From NCBI GenBank assembly GCA_012522735.1, contig JAAYJU010000142.1, positions 1 through 35,155 of the forward strand: DNA of 35,155 nt. The letters are read 5' to 3'. Under the pieces are notes generated by a model. That model saw nothing but the letters and a program-made list of their open reading frames with translations, searched no databases and was not told where the DNA came from. How positions within the stretch are numbered: position 1 is the first letter of the stretch; the number at the start of each line of letters is the position of its first letter. Both the position numbers and the translations under genes were made by a program. This DNA is from Clostridiales bacterium (GTDB lineage Bacteria > Bacillota > Clostridia > Lachnospirales > Lachnospiraceae). Below, piece by piece: positions 24,471 through 32,891 of the stretch.

Positions 24471-25514
24471 TTAAAAGATTTTAAGGAATAGATGTGCCAT
24501 TAAAAATCCCAATAGACCACAACCGGGAAAGGTTAGTACCCAGGCGATAACCATTTCCTTTACTATGCTCCAATTGACACAGGAAAGTCTTTTTGAAGCG
24601 CCGACACCCATAATAGCAGTGGTTTTAGTATGGGTAGTGCTTACGGGGATTCCGGCAAGTGAAGCGGCTAAAAGACTGACGGCAGCCGCAGCATCAGCAG
24701 AAAATCCTTGATATGTATCCAGCTTAACCATTCCCATACCTACAGTTTTTATTATACGATATCCTCCAATGGAGGTTCCCAATGCCATTACAATAGAGCA
24801 GAGTATCATAAGCCAAATGGGGATTTCGAACTCTGTAACATTTCCCTGACCACCGGCAAGAACAATCCCTAGCATAAAGATGCCCATAAATTTCTGTCCG
24901 TCCTGAGCACCGTGCATAAATGCCATAGCAGCACCACCGGCAATCTGAGCATTTTTAAAGAGCTTAGTTGTTTTTCGTTTGTCCGCACCCTTAAAGAGAA
25001 ATGACATAAATTTTGTAACCAAAAAACCTAATCCAAATCCTAATATTGTTGACATGAATAAACCGTATATAACAGTAACCCATTCATTGCCATTAATACC
25101 TTTTCCACCTTGTAGTGCAATTGCTGCACCGGTGACACCTGCAATAAGTGCATGAGATTCGCTGGTGGGTATACCAAAAGCCCAAGCGGCAGTAGCCCAT
25201 ACTACTATAGCAAATAAAGCAGCACAAAGTGCTATTAGGGCATTTTTGCTTTCGCCAAAGTAAACCATTTTTGATATGGTTTCTGCAACTGCCTTATTAA
25301 CCATAGTCATAAGCAAGACACCTAGGAAATTGAAGACAGCAGCCATAATAATAGCATTTTTTGGAGAAATAACCCTGGTAGAAACGCAGGTTGCAATTGC
25401 ATTGGGAGCATCAGTCCAACCATTTACTAATATAACTCCCAGAATTAATATGACAGTTATAAATAATGTAGGATTTGATAGAGAACTAAAGAACTCGGAT
25501 AAAGTAATTGTCAT
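24471..25514 (-). CDS. pit: PiT-family inorganic phosphate transporter
   Basis: A 347-residue membrane transporter that takes up phosphate, usually as a metal-phosphate complex, with protons. The two inverted halves carry the family motifs: GWTDAPNAIATCVSTRVISP near the N-terminus, GIPTSESHALIAGVTGAAIA in the centre, GAQDGQKFMGI, and GIPVSTTHTKTTAIMGVGAS near the end. About ten hydrophobic segments are seen. The start at 25514 is chosen because AGGAGG lies 7 bases upstream; an ATG eight codons earlier (25538) overlaps that site. It heads a probable operon with the DUF47 gene and perhaps ytvI. Sulfate permeases of the same family are possible but less likely given the DUF47 neighbour. Confidence 0.9.
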   Translation of the reverse strand: MTITLSEFFSSLSNPTLFITVILILGVILVNGWTDAPNAIATCVSTRVISPKNAIIMAAVFNFLGVLLMTMVNKAVAETISKMVYFGESKNALIALCAALFAIVVWATAAWAFGIPTSESHALIAGVTGAAIALQGGKGINGNEWVTVIYGLFMSTILGFGLGFLVTKFMSFLFKGADKRKTTKLFKNAQIAGGAAMAFMHGAQDGQKFMGIFMLGIVLAGGQGNVTEFEIPIWLMILCSIVMALGTSIGGYRIIKTVGMGMVKLDTYQGFSADAAAAVSLLAASLAGIPVSTTHTKTTAIMGVGASKRLSCVNWSIVKEMVIAWVLTFPGCGLLGFLMAHLFLKIF

Positions 25515-25566
25515 AATTTCGCCTCCTGGTGCATACATCGATTATTTCATATATTACACCACTAAA

Positions 25567-25595
25567 ATATTAACATTTATCTAGCTTCTAAGCAA
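25567..25595 (-). promoter_or_regulatory. Possible promoter of the pit operon
   Basis: On the minus strand, TTGCTT (25595-25590), a 17-base spacer and TAATAT (25572-25567) lie about 53 bases before the pit start. Both boxes deviate from consensus in this AT-rich gap, so confidence is low. Confidence 0.35.
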
Positions 25596-25664
25596 TACAA
25601 ATTATCAATTGTATAAAAATTAACATAAGATGGAAAGCACATCAAAATAAAAATAATTTAGTCA

Positions 25665-25693
25665 TTGATTTTTATGGCAAAATCCTTTATTAT
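25665..25693 (+). promoter_or_regulatory. Candidate ilvD promoter
   Basis: TTGATT at 25665-25670 and TATTAT at 25688-25693 are separated by 17 bases and would give a leader of about 105 bases. The leader holds a perfect AATTTGG/CCAAATT hairpin (25754-25775). I see no T-box specifier or GGTGG antiterminator sequence and no terminator, so tRNA-based control is not supported. Confidence 0.45.
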
Positions 25694-25805
25694 ATACTGT
25701 ACTACTTTAAAAACGACAATAACTTACAGATTAGTAAGTGATGCATAAATATTAATTTGGACTGATGCCCAAATTCGCTGTTTTATAAAAGAATGGAGGA
25801 TTACT

Positions 25806-27473
25806 ATGAGAAGCGATTCAGTTAAAAAAGGAATACAACAGGCACCCCATAGGTCGTTATTTAATGCTCTGGGATATACTAAGGAAGAATTACATAGACC
25901 GATTATCGGTATTGTAAGTTCGCATAATGAGATAGTCCCCGGACATATTAATCTAGATAAAATCGTTGATGCAGTAAAGATGGGAGTCGCTATGGCAGGC
26001 GGAACCCCCGGAGTATTTCCTGCTATAGCTGTCTGTGACGGAATTGCCATGGGACATCAGGGAATGAAATATTCTCTTGCAACAAGAGATTTAATAGCTG
26101 ATTCTACGGAAGCAGTAGCTATGGCTCATCAATTTGATGCCCTAGTCATGGTTCCAAATTGTGATAAAAATGTACCCGGTCTCCTTATGGCTGCCGCAAG
26201 GCTTAATGTACCCACTATATTTGTCAGTGGCGGACCTATGCTTGCAGGAAGAATTAGGGGACAAAAGCATAGTCTGTCCAGTATATTCGAAGCCGTAGGT
26301 GCATATAGTGCCGGTAAAATGACAGAGGAGGAAGTGGAGGAATATGAGAATAAGGTATGTGCATCCTGTGGATCTTGCTCAGGTATGTATACAGCAAACT
26401 CCATGAACTGCCTAACAGAGGCAATCGGTATGGGACTTAAAGGAAATGGAACCATACCTGCTGCATATTCTGAAAGAATCCGTCTTGCAAAGGAAGCTGG
26501 TATGAAGATAATGGAGCTTCTTGAAAAAGACATTCGTCCTCTTGATATATTGACTAAGGAGGCATTTCATAATGCACTTACAGTGGATATGGCACTAGGA
26601 TGCTCCACTAATACCATGCTTCATCTGCCAGCTATTGCCCATGAGGCAGGTATTGAGCTTAATATTGAATTGGCAAATGATATTAGTGCCAAGACACCTA
26701 ATCTATGCCATTTGGCACCAGCAGGACCCACCTATATGGAGGATCTTCATGATGCAGGTGGTGTATACGCGGTCATGAACGAGCTTAATAAAAAGGGCTT
26801 ACTATATACTGATTTAATTACCGCAACAGGTAAGTCCGTGGGAGAGAACATCAAAAACAGCATAAATTATAATCACGATATTATTAGACCTATCGATAAT
26901 CCTTATAGCCAGACAGGTGGAATAGCAGTGGTTAAGGGCAATCTAGCCCCGGATTCCGGTGTGGTCAAGCGCTCTGCAGTGGCACCTGAGATGCTTAAGC
27001 ATGAAGGACCCGCCAGAGTATTCGACAGTGAAGAGGATGCTATAGAAGCCATCCTTGGCAAGAAGATCAATCCCGGCGATGTGGTGGTTATTAGATACGA
27101 AGGACCTAAGGGCGGACCCGGTATGAGGGAAATGCTTAATCCGACAAGTGCAATTATGGGTATGGGTCTTGGCTCAACTGTAGCACTTATCACAGACGGT
27201 CGTTTTTCCGGTGCTTCCAGAGGTGCTTGTATAGGCCATGTATCACCCGAAGCAGCGGTCGGTGGTAATATAGCTCTTGTAGAAGAAGGAGATATAATCT
27301 CTATTGATATAAATAATAATTCTCTTAATTTCCTGGTTTCTGAAGTTGAATTAGAGGCTAGAAGAGCAAAATGGCAACCACGTAAACCCAAGATTACAAC
27401 AGGATATCTTGCAAGATATACAGCAATGGTTACATCCGGTAACCGTGGTGCTATCTTGGAGATTCCTAAGTAA
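25806..27473 (+). CDS. ilvD: Dihydroxy-acid dehydratase
   Basis: A 555-residue iron-sulfur enzyme that dehydrates 2,3-dihydroxy-isovalerate and -methylvalerate to the 2-keto acids, the third common step of valine, isoleucine and leucine synthesis. Signature segments are [32 protein letters not shown] (Cys 119), [17 protein letters not shown] (Cys 188 and Cys 191) and [34 protein letters not shown] near residue 460 is the conserved C-terminal signature. The length is typical. The ATG follows TGGAGG by 8 bases. ilvB starts 19 bases after the stop with its own ribosome site, so the two form an operon. Oxygen sensitivity of the cluster fits an anaerobe. Confidence 0.97.
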   Translation: MRSDSVKKGIQQAPHRSLFNALGYTKEELHRPIIGIVSSHNEIVPGHINLDKIVDAVKMGVAMAGGTPGVFPAIAVCDGIAMGHQGMKYSLATRDLIADSTEAVAMAHQFDALVMVPNCDKNVPGLLMAAARLNVPTIFVSGGPMLAGRIRGQKHSLSSIFEAVGAYSAGKMTEEEVEEYENKVCASCGSCSGMYTANSMNCLTEAIGMGLKGNGTIPAAYSERIRLAKEAGMKIMELLEKDIRPLDILTKEAFHNALTVDMALGCSTNTMLHLPAIAHEAGIELNIELANDISAKTPNLCHLAPAGPTYMEDLHDAGGVYAVMNELNKKGLLYTDLITATGKSVGENIKNSINYNHDIIRPIDNPYSQTGGIAVVKGNLAPDSGVVKRSAVAPEMLKHEGPARVFDSEEDAIEAILGKKINPGDVVVIRYEGPKGGPGMREMLNPTSAIMGMGLGSTVALITDGRFSGASRGACIGHVSPEAAVGGNIALVEEGDIISIDINNNSLNFLVSEVELEARRAKWQPRKPKITTGYLARYTAMVTSGNRGAILEIPK

Positions 27474-27492
27474 AGCAACGGAGGTATATCAT

Positions 27493-29178
27493 ATGAAATT
27501 ATCAGGTTCTCAGATTGTTATAGAATGCTTAAAAGAGCAGGGAGTTGATACCGTATTCGGTTATCCGGGCGGTGCCATTCTAAATATTTATGATGAGCTA
27601 TATAAGCACAGCGATGAAATAAGGCATATACTTACATCTCATGAGCAGGGAGCTTCTCATGCTGCAGATGGATATGCAAGAGCAACCGGTAAGGTAGGAG
27701 TATGTATGGCTACATCCGGCCCCGGGGCAACAAATTTGGTAACCGGTATCGCGACTGCTTACATGGATAGCATACCCATAGTCGCTATAACTGCAAATGT
27801 GGCAAGAAATTTACTTGGAAGAGATTCATTTCAAGAGGTCGATATAGCAGGGATTACCATGCCCATAACTAAGCATAATTTTATCGTTAAGGATGTTACC
27901 AAACTTGCAGATACATTAAGAAGAGCATTTAAAATTGCAAAGAGTGGAAGACCGGGTCCTGTACTTGTGGATATTACCAAGGATGTAACCGCACCTACCA
28001 CTGCTACAGAATACGAAAGGGTTGAGATTCAACCTATAGAACGTAGCATAGAGCATATAACCGAAGAAGACTTAGAAAAGGCTGTAGAAATGATTAATAA
28101 GTCTAAAAAGCCCTTTGTCTTTATTGGAGGCGGTGCTGTAATATCTGATGCTTATAATGAAGTAAAGGAATTTGTGGATAAGGTGGATGCCCCTGTAGCT
28201 GATACACTCATGGCAAAGGGTGCATTTGACGGCACGGATATAAGATATACAGGTATGGTTGGAATGCATGGTTCAAAGGCCTCTAACCTTGGCATTACCC
28301 AGTGTGATTTATTGATTACTATTGGAGCAAGATTTTCTGATAGAGTTACCGGAAATGCAGACAAATTTGCCCGTAAGGCCAAGATACTTCAGATTGATGT
28401 TGATCCGGCTGAAATTAACAAGAATGTTATTACCAATCACTCGGTTATTGGTGATATCAAAGAGGTATTATTAAGACTTAATAAGAAGCTAGAGCAGCTT
28501 GAGCATAAGGAATGGGTTAACCATATTATCGAACTTAATAATAAATTCCCTAATAAATATAGAAAAGACATTTTGACTGGGCCTTATATAATAGAAAAGC
28601 TATATGAGCTTACGGTTGGAAAGGCTATAATCGCTACTGAGGTAGGTCAGCATCAGATGTGGGCATCGCAGTATTATAAGTACACATCACCTAGAACATT
28701 CCTGACATCCGGTGGCTCTGGAACCATGGGTTACGGCTTGGGCGCTGCTATCGGAGCAAAGGTTGGTATGCCTGATGCTACTGTTATAAATATTGCAGGA
28801 GACGGGTGCTTTAGAATGAATATGAATGAAATTGCTACAGCAACCCGTTATAATATTCCGATAATTGAAATAGTACTAAACAACCAGGTGCTGGGAATGG
28901 TACGTCAATGGCAGACTCTATTCTACGGAAAGAGATACTCACATACTACACTGACTGACAAGGTTGATTTTGTGAAGTTAGCTGAGGCTATGGGCGCCAA
29001 GGCTTATAGGATTACTAAGCTTGAGGAAGTAGAAGAGGTATTAAAATTGGCACTAACTGCTAATGAACCGGTACTTATAGACTGTATGATCGACAATGAT
29101 GAGAAGGTTTGGCCCATGGTAGCACCAGGGGCTGCGATAGATGAGGTGTTCTCAGAAGAAGATTTAGAAAAGAAATAA
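27493..29178 (+). CDS. ilvB: Acetolactate synthase large (catalytic) subunit
   Basis: A 561-residue thiamine diphosphate enzyme that condenses pyruvate with pyruvate or 2-oxobutyrate. The N-terminal domain has VFGYPGGAILNIYDEL and the catalytic Glu 51 in SHEQGASHAADGYARATG. The FAD-domain includes GMHGSKASNL, and the TPP-binding domain has GSGTMGYGLGAAIGAK and GDGCFRMNMNEIATATRYN with NNQVLGMVRQWQ. This last arrangement is typical of anabolic, IlvB-type enzymes rather than the catabolic AlsS. The start at 27493 follows CGGAGG by 8 bases. The regulatory subunit IlvN/IlvH, normally the next gene, is absent here; an aldolase-family gene takes its place. A small subunit may be encoded elsewhere. 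Confidence 0.95.
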   Translation: MKLSGSQIVIECLKEQGVDTVFGYPGGAILNIYDELYKHSDEIRHILTSHEQGASHAADGYARATGKVGVCMATSGPGATNLVTGIATAYMDSIPIVAITANVARNLLGRDSFQEVDIAGITMPITKHNFIVKDVTKLADTLRRAFKIAKSGRPGPVLVDITKDVTAPTTATEYERVEIQPIERSIEHITEEDLEKAVEMINKSKKPFVFIGGGAVISDAYNEVKEFVDKVDAPVADTLMAKGAFDGTDIRYTGMVGMHGSKASNLGITQCDLLITIGARFSDRVTGNADKFARKAKILQIDVDPAEINKNVITNHSVIGDIKEVLLRLNKKLEQLEHKEWVNHIIELNNKFPNKYRKDILTGPYIIEKLYELTVGKAIIATEVGQHQMWASQYYKYTSPRTFLTSGGSGTMGYGLGAAIGAKVGMPDATVINIAGDGCFRMNMNEIATATRYNIPIIEIVLNNQVLGMVRQWQTLFYGKRYSHTTLTDKVDFVKLAEAMGAKAYRITKLEEVEEVLKLALTANEPVLIDCMIDNDEKVWPMVAPGAAIDEVFSEEDLEKK

Positions 29179-29205
29179 TAAATGAACAAAGGATGGAGGC
29201 AAAAT

Positions 29206-29907
29206 ATGTTAGAGAAATTGAAAGAAGAGGTATACAGAGCTAATATGGAATTACAGGAAAAAGGGCTGATTATATATACATGGGGCAATGTCAGTGGGAT
29301 TGACAGAGAAAAGAAATTAATTGTTATTAAGCCCAGTGGCCTTGACTACGATAATATGAAAGCCGATGACATGGTAGTTGTCGATTTTGACGGTAAGGTC
29401 GTAGAAGGAAAGTATAAGCCATCTTCTGATACGTCAACACATATTGAGCTTTACAAAAAATATCCAGAAATAGGCGGTGTAGTTCATACACATTCTACAT
29501 GGGCTGTAGCCTTTGCACAAGCCGGTATGGATATACCAGCCTTTGGAACGACTCATGCGGACTATTTTTTCGGTGACATCTTATGTACTCGTGAGCTGAG
29601 TGAGGCTGAGATTACTAATGATTATGAGCTAAATACAGGCAAAGTAATAATAGAAACGATTGGTGATAAAGATCCCATGGAGGTTCCTGCTATTGTAGTT
29701 AAAAATCATGGACCTTTTACCTGGGGTAAGACAGCTGCCGAATCCGTTTATAATGCTGTAGTACTTGAGAAGGTTGCAGAGATGGCATATAAGACAATGA
29801 CTCTAAATTCGGAGGTGAAACCTGTATCTCAATTCTTGCTTAACAAGCATTATTATAGAAAGCATGGCGCAAATGCTTACTATGGACAAAGTAGTGAAGA
29901 TAAGTAG
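29206..29907 (+). CDS. araD: L-ribulose-5-phosphate 4-epimerase
   Basis: A 233-residue class II aldolase-fold enzyme that interconverts L-ribulose 5-phosphate and D-xylulose 5-phosphate. The fold's marks are [26 protein letters not shown] and the phosphate site [15 protein letters not shown]. The zinc ligands are His 94 and His 96 in VVHTHSTWA and His 168 in KNHGPFTWG. The C-terminal HGANAYYGQ carries the tyrosine typical of AraD and absent from fuculose aldolases. The start at 29206 follows GGATGGAGG; an earlier ATG at 29182 lacks a site. It stands 27 bases after ilvB and probably shares the ilv transcript, an unexpected neighbourhood for a pentose enzyme. A terminator follows. Confidence 0.87.
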   Translation: MLEKLKEEVYRANMELQEKGLIIYTWGNVSGIDREKKLIVIKPSGLDYDNMKADDMVVVDFDGKVVEGKYKPSSDTSTHIELYKKYPEIGGVVHTHSTWAVAFAQAGMDIPAFGTTHADYFFGDILCTRELSEAEITNDYELNTGKVIIETIGDKDPMEVPAIVVKNHGPFTWGKTAAESVYNAVVLEKVAEMAYKTMTLNSEVKPVSQFLLNKHYYRKHGANAYYGQSSEDK

Positions 29908-29923
29908 TAATGTAATAATATTG

Positions 29924-29963
29924 CCTCGTAATTCTATAAAAAGTTGGAGTTGCGAGGTTTTTT
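29924..29963 (+). terminator. Rho-independent terminator of the ilvD-ilvB-araD operon
   Basis: CCTCGTAATTC at 29924-29934 pairs with GAGTTGCGAGG at 29947-29957 (two G-U pairs), followed by TTTTTT. Confidence 0.85.
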
Positions 29964-30122
29964 ATTGGATATAGTATAAGCCATGCTAATTTTATATATT
30001 AATAAAAATAGAAATATTTTCATTTTAAAGTTTCTTAATCTATAGTAATATTATTTGTATAGAGATAATAAGCTTTTTCTGATAGATTATGAGTTTTGTG
30101 AAGAAGCAAGGAAAGAAACATA
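29964..30122. other. AT-rich intergenic stretch without recognised features
   Basis: Between the araD terminator and the serC promoter the sequence is very AT-rich. I found no coding frame with a ribosome site, no hairpin of note and no motif match. Confidence 0.6.
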
Positions 30123-30157
30123 TTGACAAAAAAATAACATAGTTCTATAATAAGAAC
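30123..30157 (+). promoter_or_regulatory. Consensus serC promoter with dyad over the -10 box
   Basis: TTGACA at 30123-30128, exactly 17 bases, and TATAAT at 30146-30151: both boxes match the sigma-A consensus perfectly. GTTCT (30142-30146) and AGAAC (30153-30157) form a dyad centred on the -10 box, a possible repressor site. The leader would be about 200 bases, long enough to contain all three hairpin repeats. Confidence 0.8.
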
Positions 30158-30193
30158 AATACTTTACTATGTTAAAGTTATAATGGATTACAT

Positions 30194-30350
30194 TGATGAG
30201 GGAGGTTAATTCCTCCGTTATATGTAACAAAAAAACAAAAATATTGAGGGAGGATAAATCCTCCGTTATATGTAACATATTAAAAATAATTTAATGAGGG
30301 AGGTTAATTCCTCCGTTATATGTATCAAAAAAACAAAAATATTGAGGAGG
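30194..30350 (+). repeat. Three tandem Shine-Dalgarno hairpins plus the true serC ribosome site
   Basis: The phrase GAGGGAGG recurs at 30198, 30246 and 30296, and GAGGAGG at 30344, a period of 48-50 bases. After each of the first three comes a four- to six-base loop, then TCCTCC and GTTATATGTAAC (ATGTATC in the third). Each therefore folds into GGAGG/CCTCC. The fourth, final copy lacks CCTCC and is the real serC ribosome site, 9 bases before the ATG. Units 1 and 3 are almost identical for about 50 bases. A similar arrangement stands before the DUF1015 gene at 32820. Mechanism unknown; the layout suggests regulation of translation or transcript end. Confidence 0.8.
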
Positions 30351-30359
30351 AATCAAAAA

Positions 30360-31442
30360 ATGGGAAGAATTTATAATTTTTCACCTGGACCGGCGATGCT
30401 TCCGGTAGATGTGCTTACCGAAGCCGCAGATGAAATGCTTGACTACAGAGGCTCAGGAATGTCAGTTATGGAGATGAGCCATCGATCTAAGGTATACGAA
30501 GGTATAATTCAGGAAGCAGAGAAGGACCTAAGAGAATTAATGAATATTCCTGATAATTACAAGGTACTATTCGTACAGGGAGGAGCCTCCCAACAGTTTG
30601 CCGCTGTACCAATGAACCTTATGAAGAATAAGGTGGCAGATTATATCGTTACAGGACAATTTGCTAAGAAGGCTTATGAGGAAGCTTTGATATACGGAAA
30701 GATCAATGTAGTTGCTTCCTCAAAAGATAAGACGTTTTCATATATACCCGATTGCTCAGACTTACCTATATCAGAAGATGCCGACTATGTGTACATATGC
30801 GAAAACAATACAATCTATGGAACTAAGTTCAAAACTCTTCCAAACACCAAGGGAAAAGACCTTGTAGCAGATGTATCCTCCTGCATCTTATCAGAACCTG
30901 TTGATGTAAGCAAATACGGCTTATTATTTGCTGGTGTACAAAAGAATGTAGGACCTGCAGGTGTGGTTATAGTTATAGTAAGAGAAGATTTAGTAAGAGA
31001 AGACACCTTACCTGGAACTCCAACCATGTTAAAATACAAGACTCAGGCCGATAACGCTTCATTATATAACACACCTCCTGCATATGGCATCTATATATGT
31101 GGCAAGGTCTTCAAATGGATTAAGAACATGGGTGGTCTAGAGGTTATGAAGGAGAAGAATGAGACAAAGGCTAAGCTTCTTTATGACTTCTTAGATCAGA
31201 GCAAGCTATTTAAGGGAACTGCAGAGAAGAAAGATCGTTCCTTAATGAATGTAACTTTTGTTACAGGTAATGATGAGCTTGATGCTAAATTCGTAAAGGA
31301 AGCTAAGGCAGTGGGTCTCGAGAACCTCAAGGGACATAGAACTGTAGGCGGTATGAGAGCTAGTATATATAATGCTATGCCTTATGAAGGTGTAAAATCG
31401 CTTGTTGATTTCATGAAGAAGTTTGAAGCAGAGAATTTATAA
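30360..31442 (+). CDS. serC: Phosphoserine aminotransferase
   Basis: A 360-residue PLP enzyme that converts 3-phosphohydroxypyruvate and glutamate to phosphoserine and 2-oxoglutarate. It begins RIYNFSPGPAMLPVDVL, the family start, followed by SVMEMSHRSKVYEGI and VLFVQGGASQQFAAVPMN. The PLP lysine is Lys 195 in GVQKNVGPAG, and NTPPAYGIYICGKVFKW follows near residue 240. The length is standard. The ATG at 30360 follows GAGGAGG by 9 bases. The frame is open to 30294 through the last leader hairpin, but those 22 residues are unconserved in appearance and start within a repeat copy. serA follows after 45 bases. Confidence 0.96.
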   Translation: MGRIYNFSPGPAMLPVDVLTEAADEMLDYRGSGMSVMEMSHRSKVYEGIIQEAEKDLRELMNIPDNYKVLFVQGGASQQFAAVPMNLMKNKVADYIVTGQFAKKAYEEALIYGKINVVASSKDKTFSYIPDCSDLPISEDADYVYICENNTIYGTKFKTLPNTKGKDLVADVSSCILSEPVDVSKYGLLFAGVQKNVGPAGVVIVIVREDLVREDTLPGTPTMLKYKTQADNASLYNTPPAYGIYICGKVFKWIKNMGGLEVMKEKNETKAKLLYDFLDQSKLFKGTAEKKDRSLMNVTFVTGNDELDAKFVKEAKAVGLENLKGHRTVGGMRASIYNAMPYEGVKSLVDFMKKFEAENL

Positions 31443-31487
31443 GAACAATTGTAGATTTATACCTGTCTAGGGAAGGAGAGTAAAGAT

Positions 31488-32666
31488 ATGAAATATAACT
31501 GTCTTAATCCGATAGCATCAATAGGCTTAAATATTTTCTCTGAAGATTATAATAAGACTGACGATGTAAATGAAGCGGATGTGATTTTAGTTAGAAGTGC
31601 TGCTATGCATGATATGGAATTTTCAGCTAACCTTAAGGCTATAGCAAGAGCAGGAGCCGGTGTTAACAATATACCCCTTGATAAATGTGCAGAAAAGGGA
31701 ATAGTAGTATTTAACACTCCTGGTGCTAATGCCAATGGAGTTAAGGAGCTGGTTGTTGCAGGTCTTATGTTAGCCTCCCGTGATATTATCGGTGGTGTTA
31801 ACTGGGTACAGACTATAAAAGGGGAAGCTGGCGTAGGTAAGCTTGTTGAAAAAGGAAAGAGTAAATTCGCTGGTACAGAAATAAAGAATAAGAAGATAGG
31901 AGTTATCGGTCTCGGGGCTATCGGTGTATTGGTGGCAAATGCTGCTATTCATTTGGGTATGACCGTATATGGATGTGACCCCTTTATCTCTGTAGACAGT
32001 GCTTGGAATTTATCAAGAGGTGTAATCCATGTAAAGAATAGAGAAGATATTTACAGGGATTGTGACTACATTACAGTACATACTCCGCTTATAGAGGATG
32101 AGAATCCCGATAGTAATACTAAGGAAATGATTAATAAAGAAGCAATCTCTAAGATGAAGGATGGAGTTATTATTCTGAACTTCTCCAGAGACCTTCTGGT
32201 AAATGATACCGATATGGAAGAGGCATTAAAGTCCGGCAAGGTGGCAAAATATGTTACTGATTTTCCTAATGACAAGACTGCAAATATGGAAGGGGTTATA
32301 GCAATACCTCATCTTGGAGCTTCCACAGAAGAATCAGAGGATAACTGTGCAATGATGGCTGTTAAGCAGCTTATGGATTATATGGACAATGGAAATATCA
32401 AGAATTCCGTAAACTATCCTAACTGTGATGCTGGAGTATGCACAACAGAGGGCCGTATAGCCATACTTCATAGGAATATCCCTAAGATGCTTACACAGTT
32501 TACAGGAAGCTTTGCCCAGCTTGATGTAAATATCGCTAACATGGTCAATAAGAGTAGAGGAGAGTATGCTTATACCCTAATTGACATAGACACACCTGTT
32601 AATGGCGAAGTTGTTACAAAGCTTAAGGCTATTGAAGGAGTACTGAATGTTAGAAAAGTCAAATAA
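31488..32666 (+). CDS. serA: D-3-phosphoglycerate dehydrogenase
   Basis: A 392-residue NAD-dependent dehydrogenase that begins serine synthesis by oxidising 3-phosphoglycerate. The substrate part has RAGAGVNNIPLDKCAEKGI, the Rossmann motif is IGVIGLGAIGVLVANAA, and the catalytic Arg and His appear in LNFSRDLLVND and IPHLGASTEESEDNCA. Residues about 320-392 form a C-terminal ACT-like domain (LPSAQLD-type segment FTGSFAQLDVNIANM), which may carry serine feedback. The length, near 390, is that of the short SerA with ACT but without the intervening domain. AAGGAGAG precedes the ATG. It follows serC by 45 bases and is closed by a strong terminator. Confidence 0.95.
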   Translation: MKYNCLNPIASIGLNIFSEDYNKTDDVNEADVILVRSAAMHDMEFSANLKAIARAGAGVNNIPLDKCAEKGIVVFNTPGANANGVKELVVAGLMLASRDIIGGVNWVQTIKGEAGVGKLVEKGKSKFAGTEIKNKKIGVIGLGAIGVLVANAAIHLGMTVYGCDPFISVDSAWNLSRGVIHVKNREDIYRDCDYITVHTPLIEDENPDSNTKEMINKEAISKMKDGVIILNFSRDLLVNDTDMEEALKSGKVAKYVTDFPNDKTANMEGVIAIPHLGASTEESEDNCAMMAVKQLMDYMDNGNIKNSVNYPNCDAGVCTTEGRIAILHRNIPKMLTQFTGSFAQLDVNIANMVNKSRGEYAYTLIDIDTPVNGEVVTKLKAIEGVLNVRKVK

Positions 32667-32687
32667 TGAGTGAAAAATTAATATATG

Positions 32688-32731
32688 AAAAGGATGTCCT
32701 AATAAATAATGTTATGGGGACATCCTTTTCA
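32688..32731 (+). terminator. Rho-independent terminator after serA
   Basis: AAAAGGATGTCC at 32688-32699 pairs perfectly with GGACATCCTTTT at 32718-32729. The T-run is within the stem, so termination also works from the opposite strand. Confidence 0.85.
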
Positions 32732-32819
32732 ATAATATCACTTGCATTTTACTATAAATAACTTAAAATTAAATAAGAGAGGATATACTTAAAAATAACC
32801 TTTAGAAGGTACTAAAATA

Positions 32820-32885
32820 GAAGATGATTAGGAGGACAAGTCCTCCGTAATAGGTTATTAAAAAATTGAAGATGATTAGGAGGAC
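32820..32885 (+). repeat. Duplicated ribosome-binding region with anti-SD hairpin before the DUF1015 gene
   Basis: GAAGATGATTAGGAGGAC occurs at 32820-32837 and again at 32868-32885, 48 bases apart. The first copy continues AAGTCCTCC, folding into GGAGGA-CAAG-TCCTCC, then GTAATAGGTTATT. The second has no CCTCC and is the real ribosome site, 8 bases before the ATG at 32892. The arrangement, the period and the GTWATA tail match the serC leader. Confidence 0.8.
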
Positions 32886-32891
32886 TATGAA

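Noticed and set aside
25694-25805. T-box riboswitch before ilvD
   Set aside because: No conserved T-box sequence, specifier loop or terminator/antiterminator pair was found in the leader.
26903-27478. Minus-strand ORF of 191 residues inside ilvD
   Set aside because: It lies opposite highly conserved ilvD coding sequence and shows no protein signature of its own.
30181-30341. CRISPR array
   Set aside because: The 48-50 bp units are contiguous copies with conserved, not unique, intervening sequence, and no cas genes are present.
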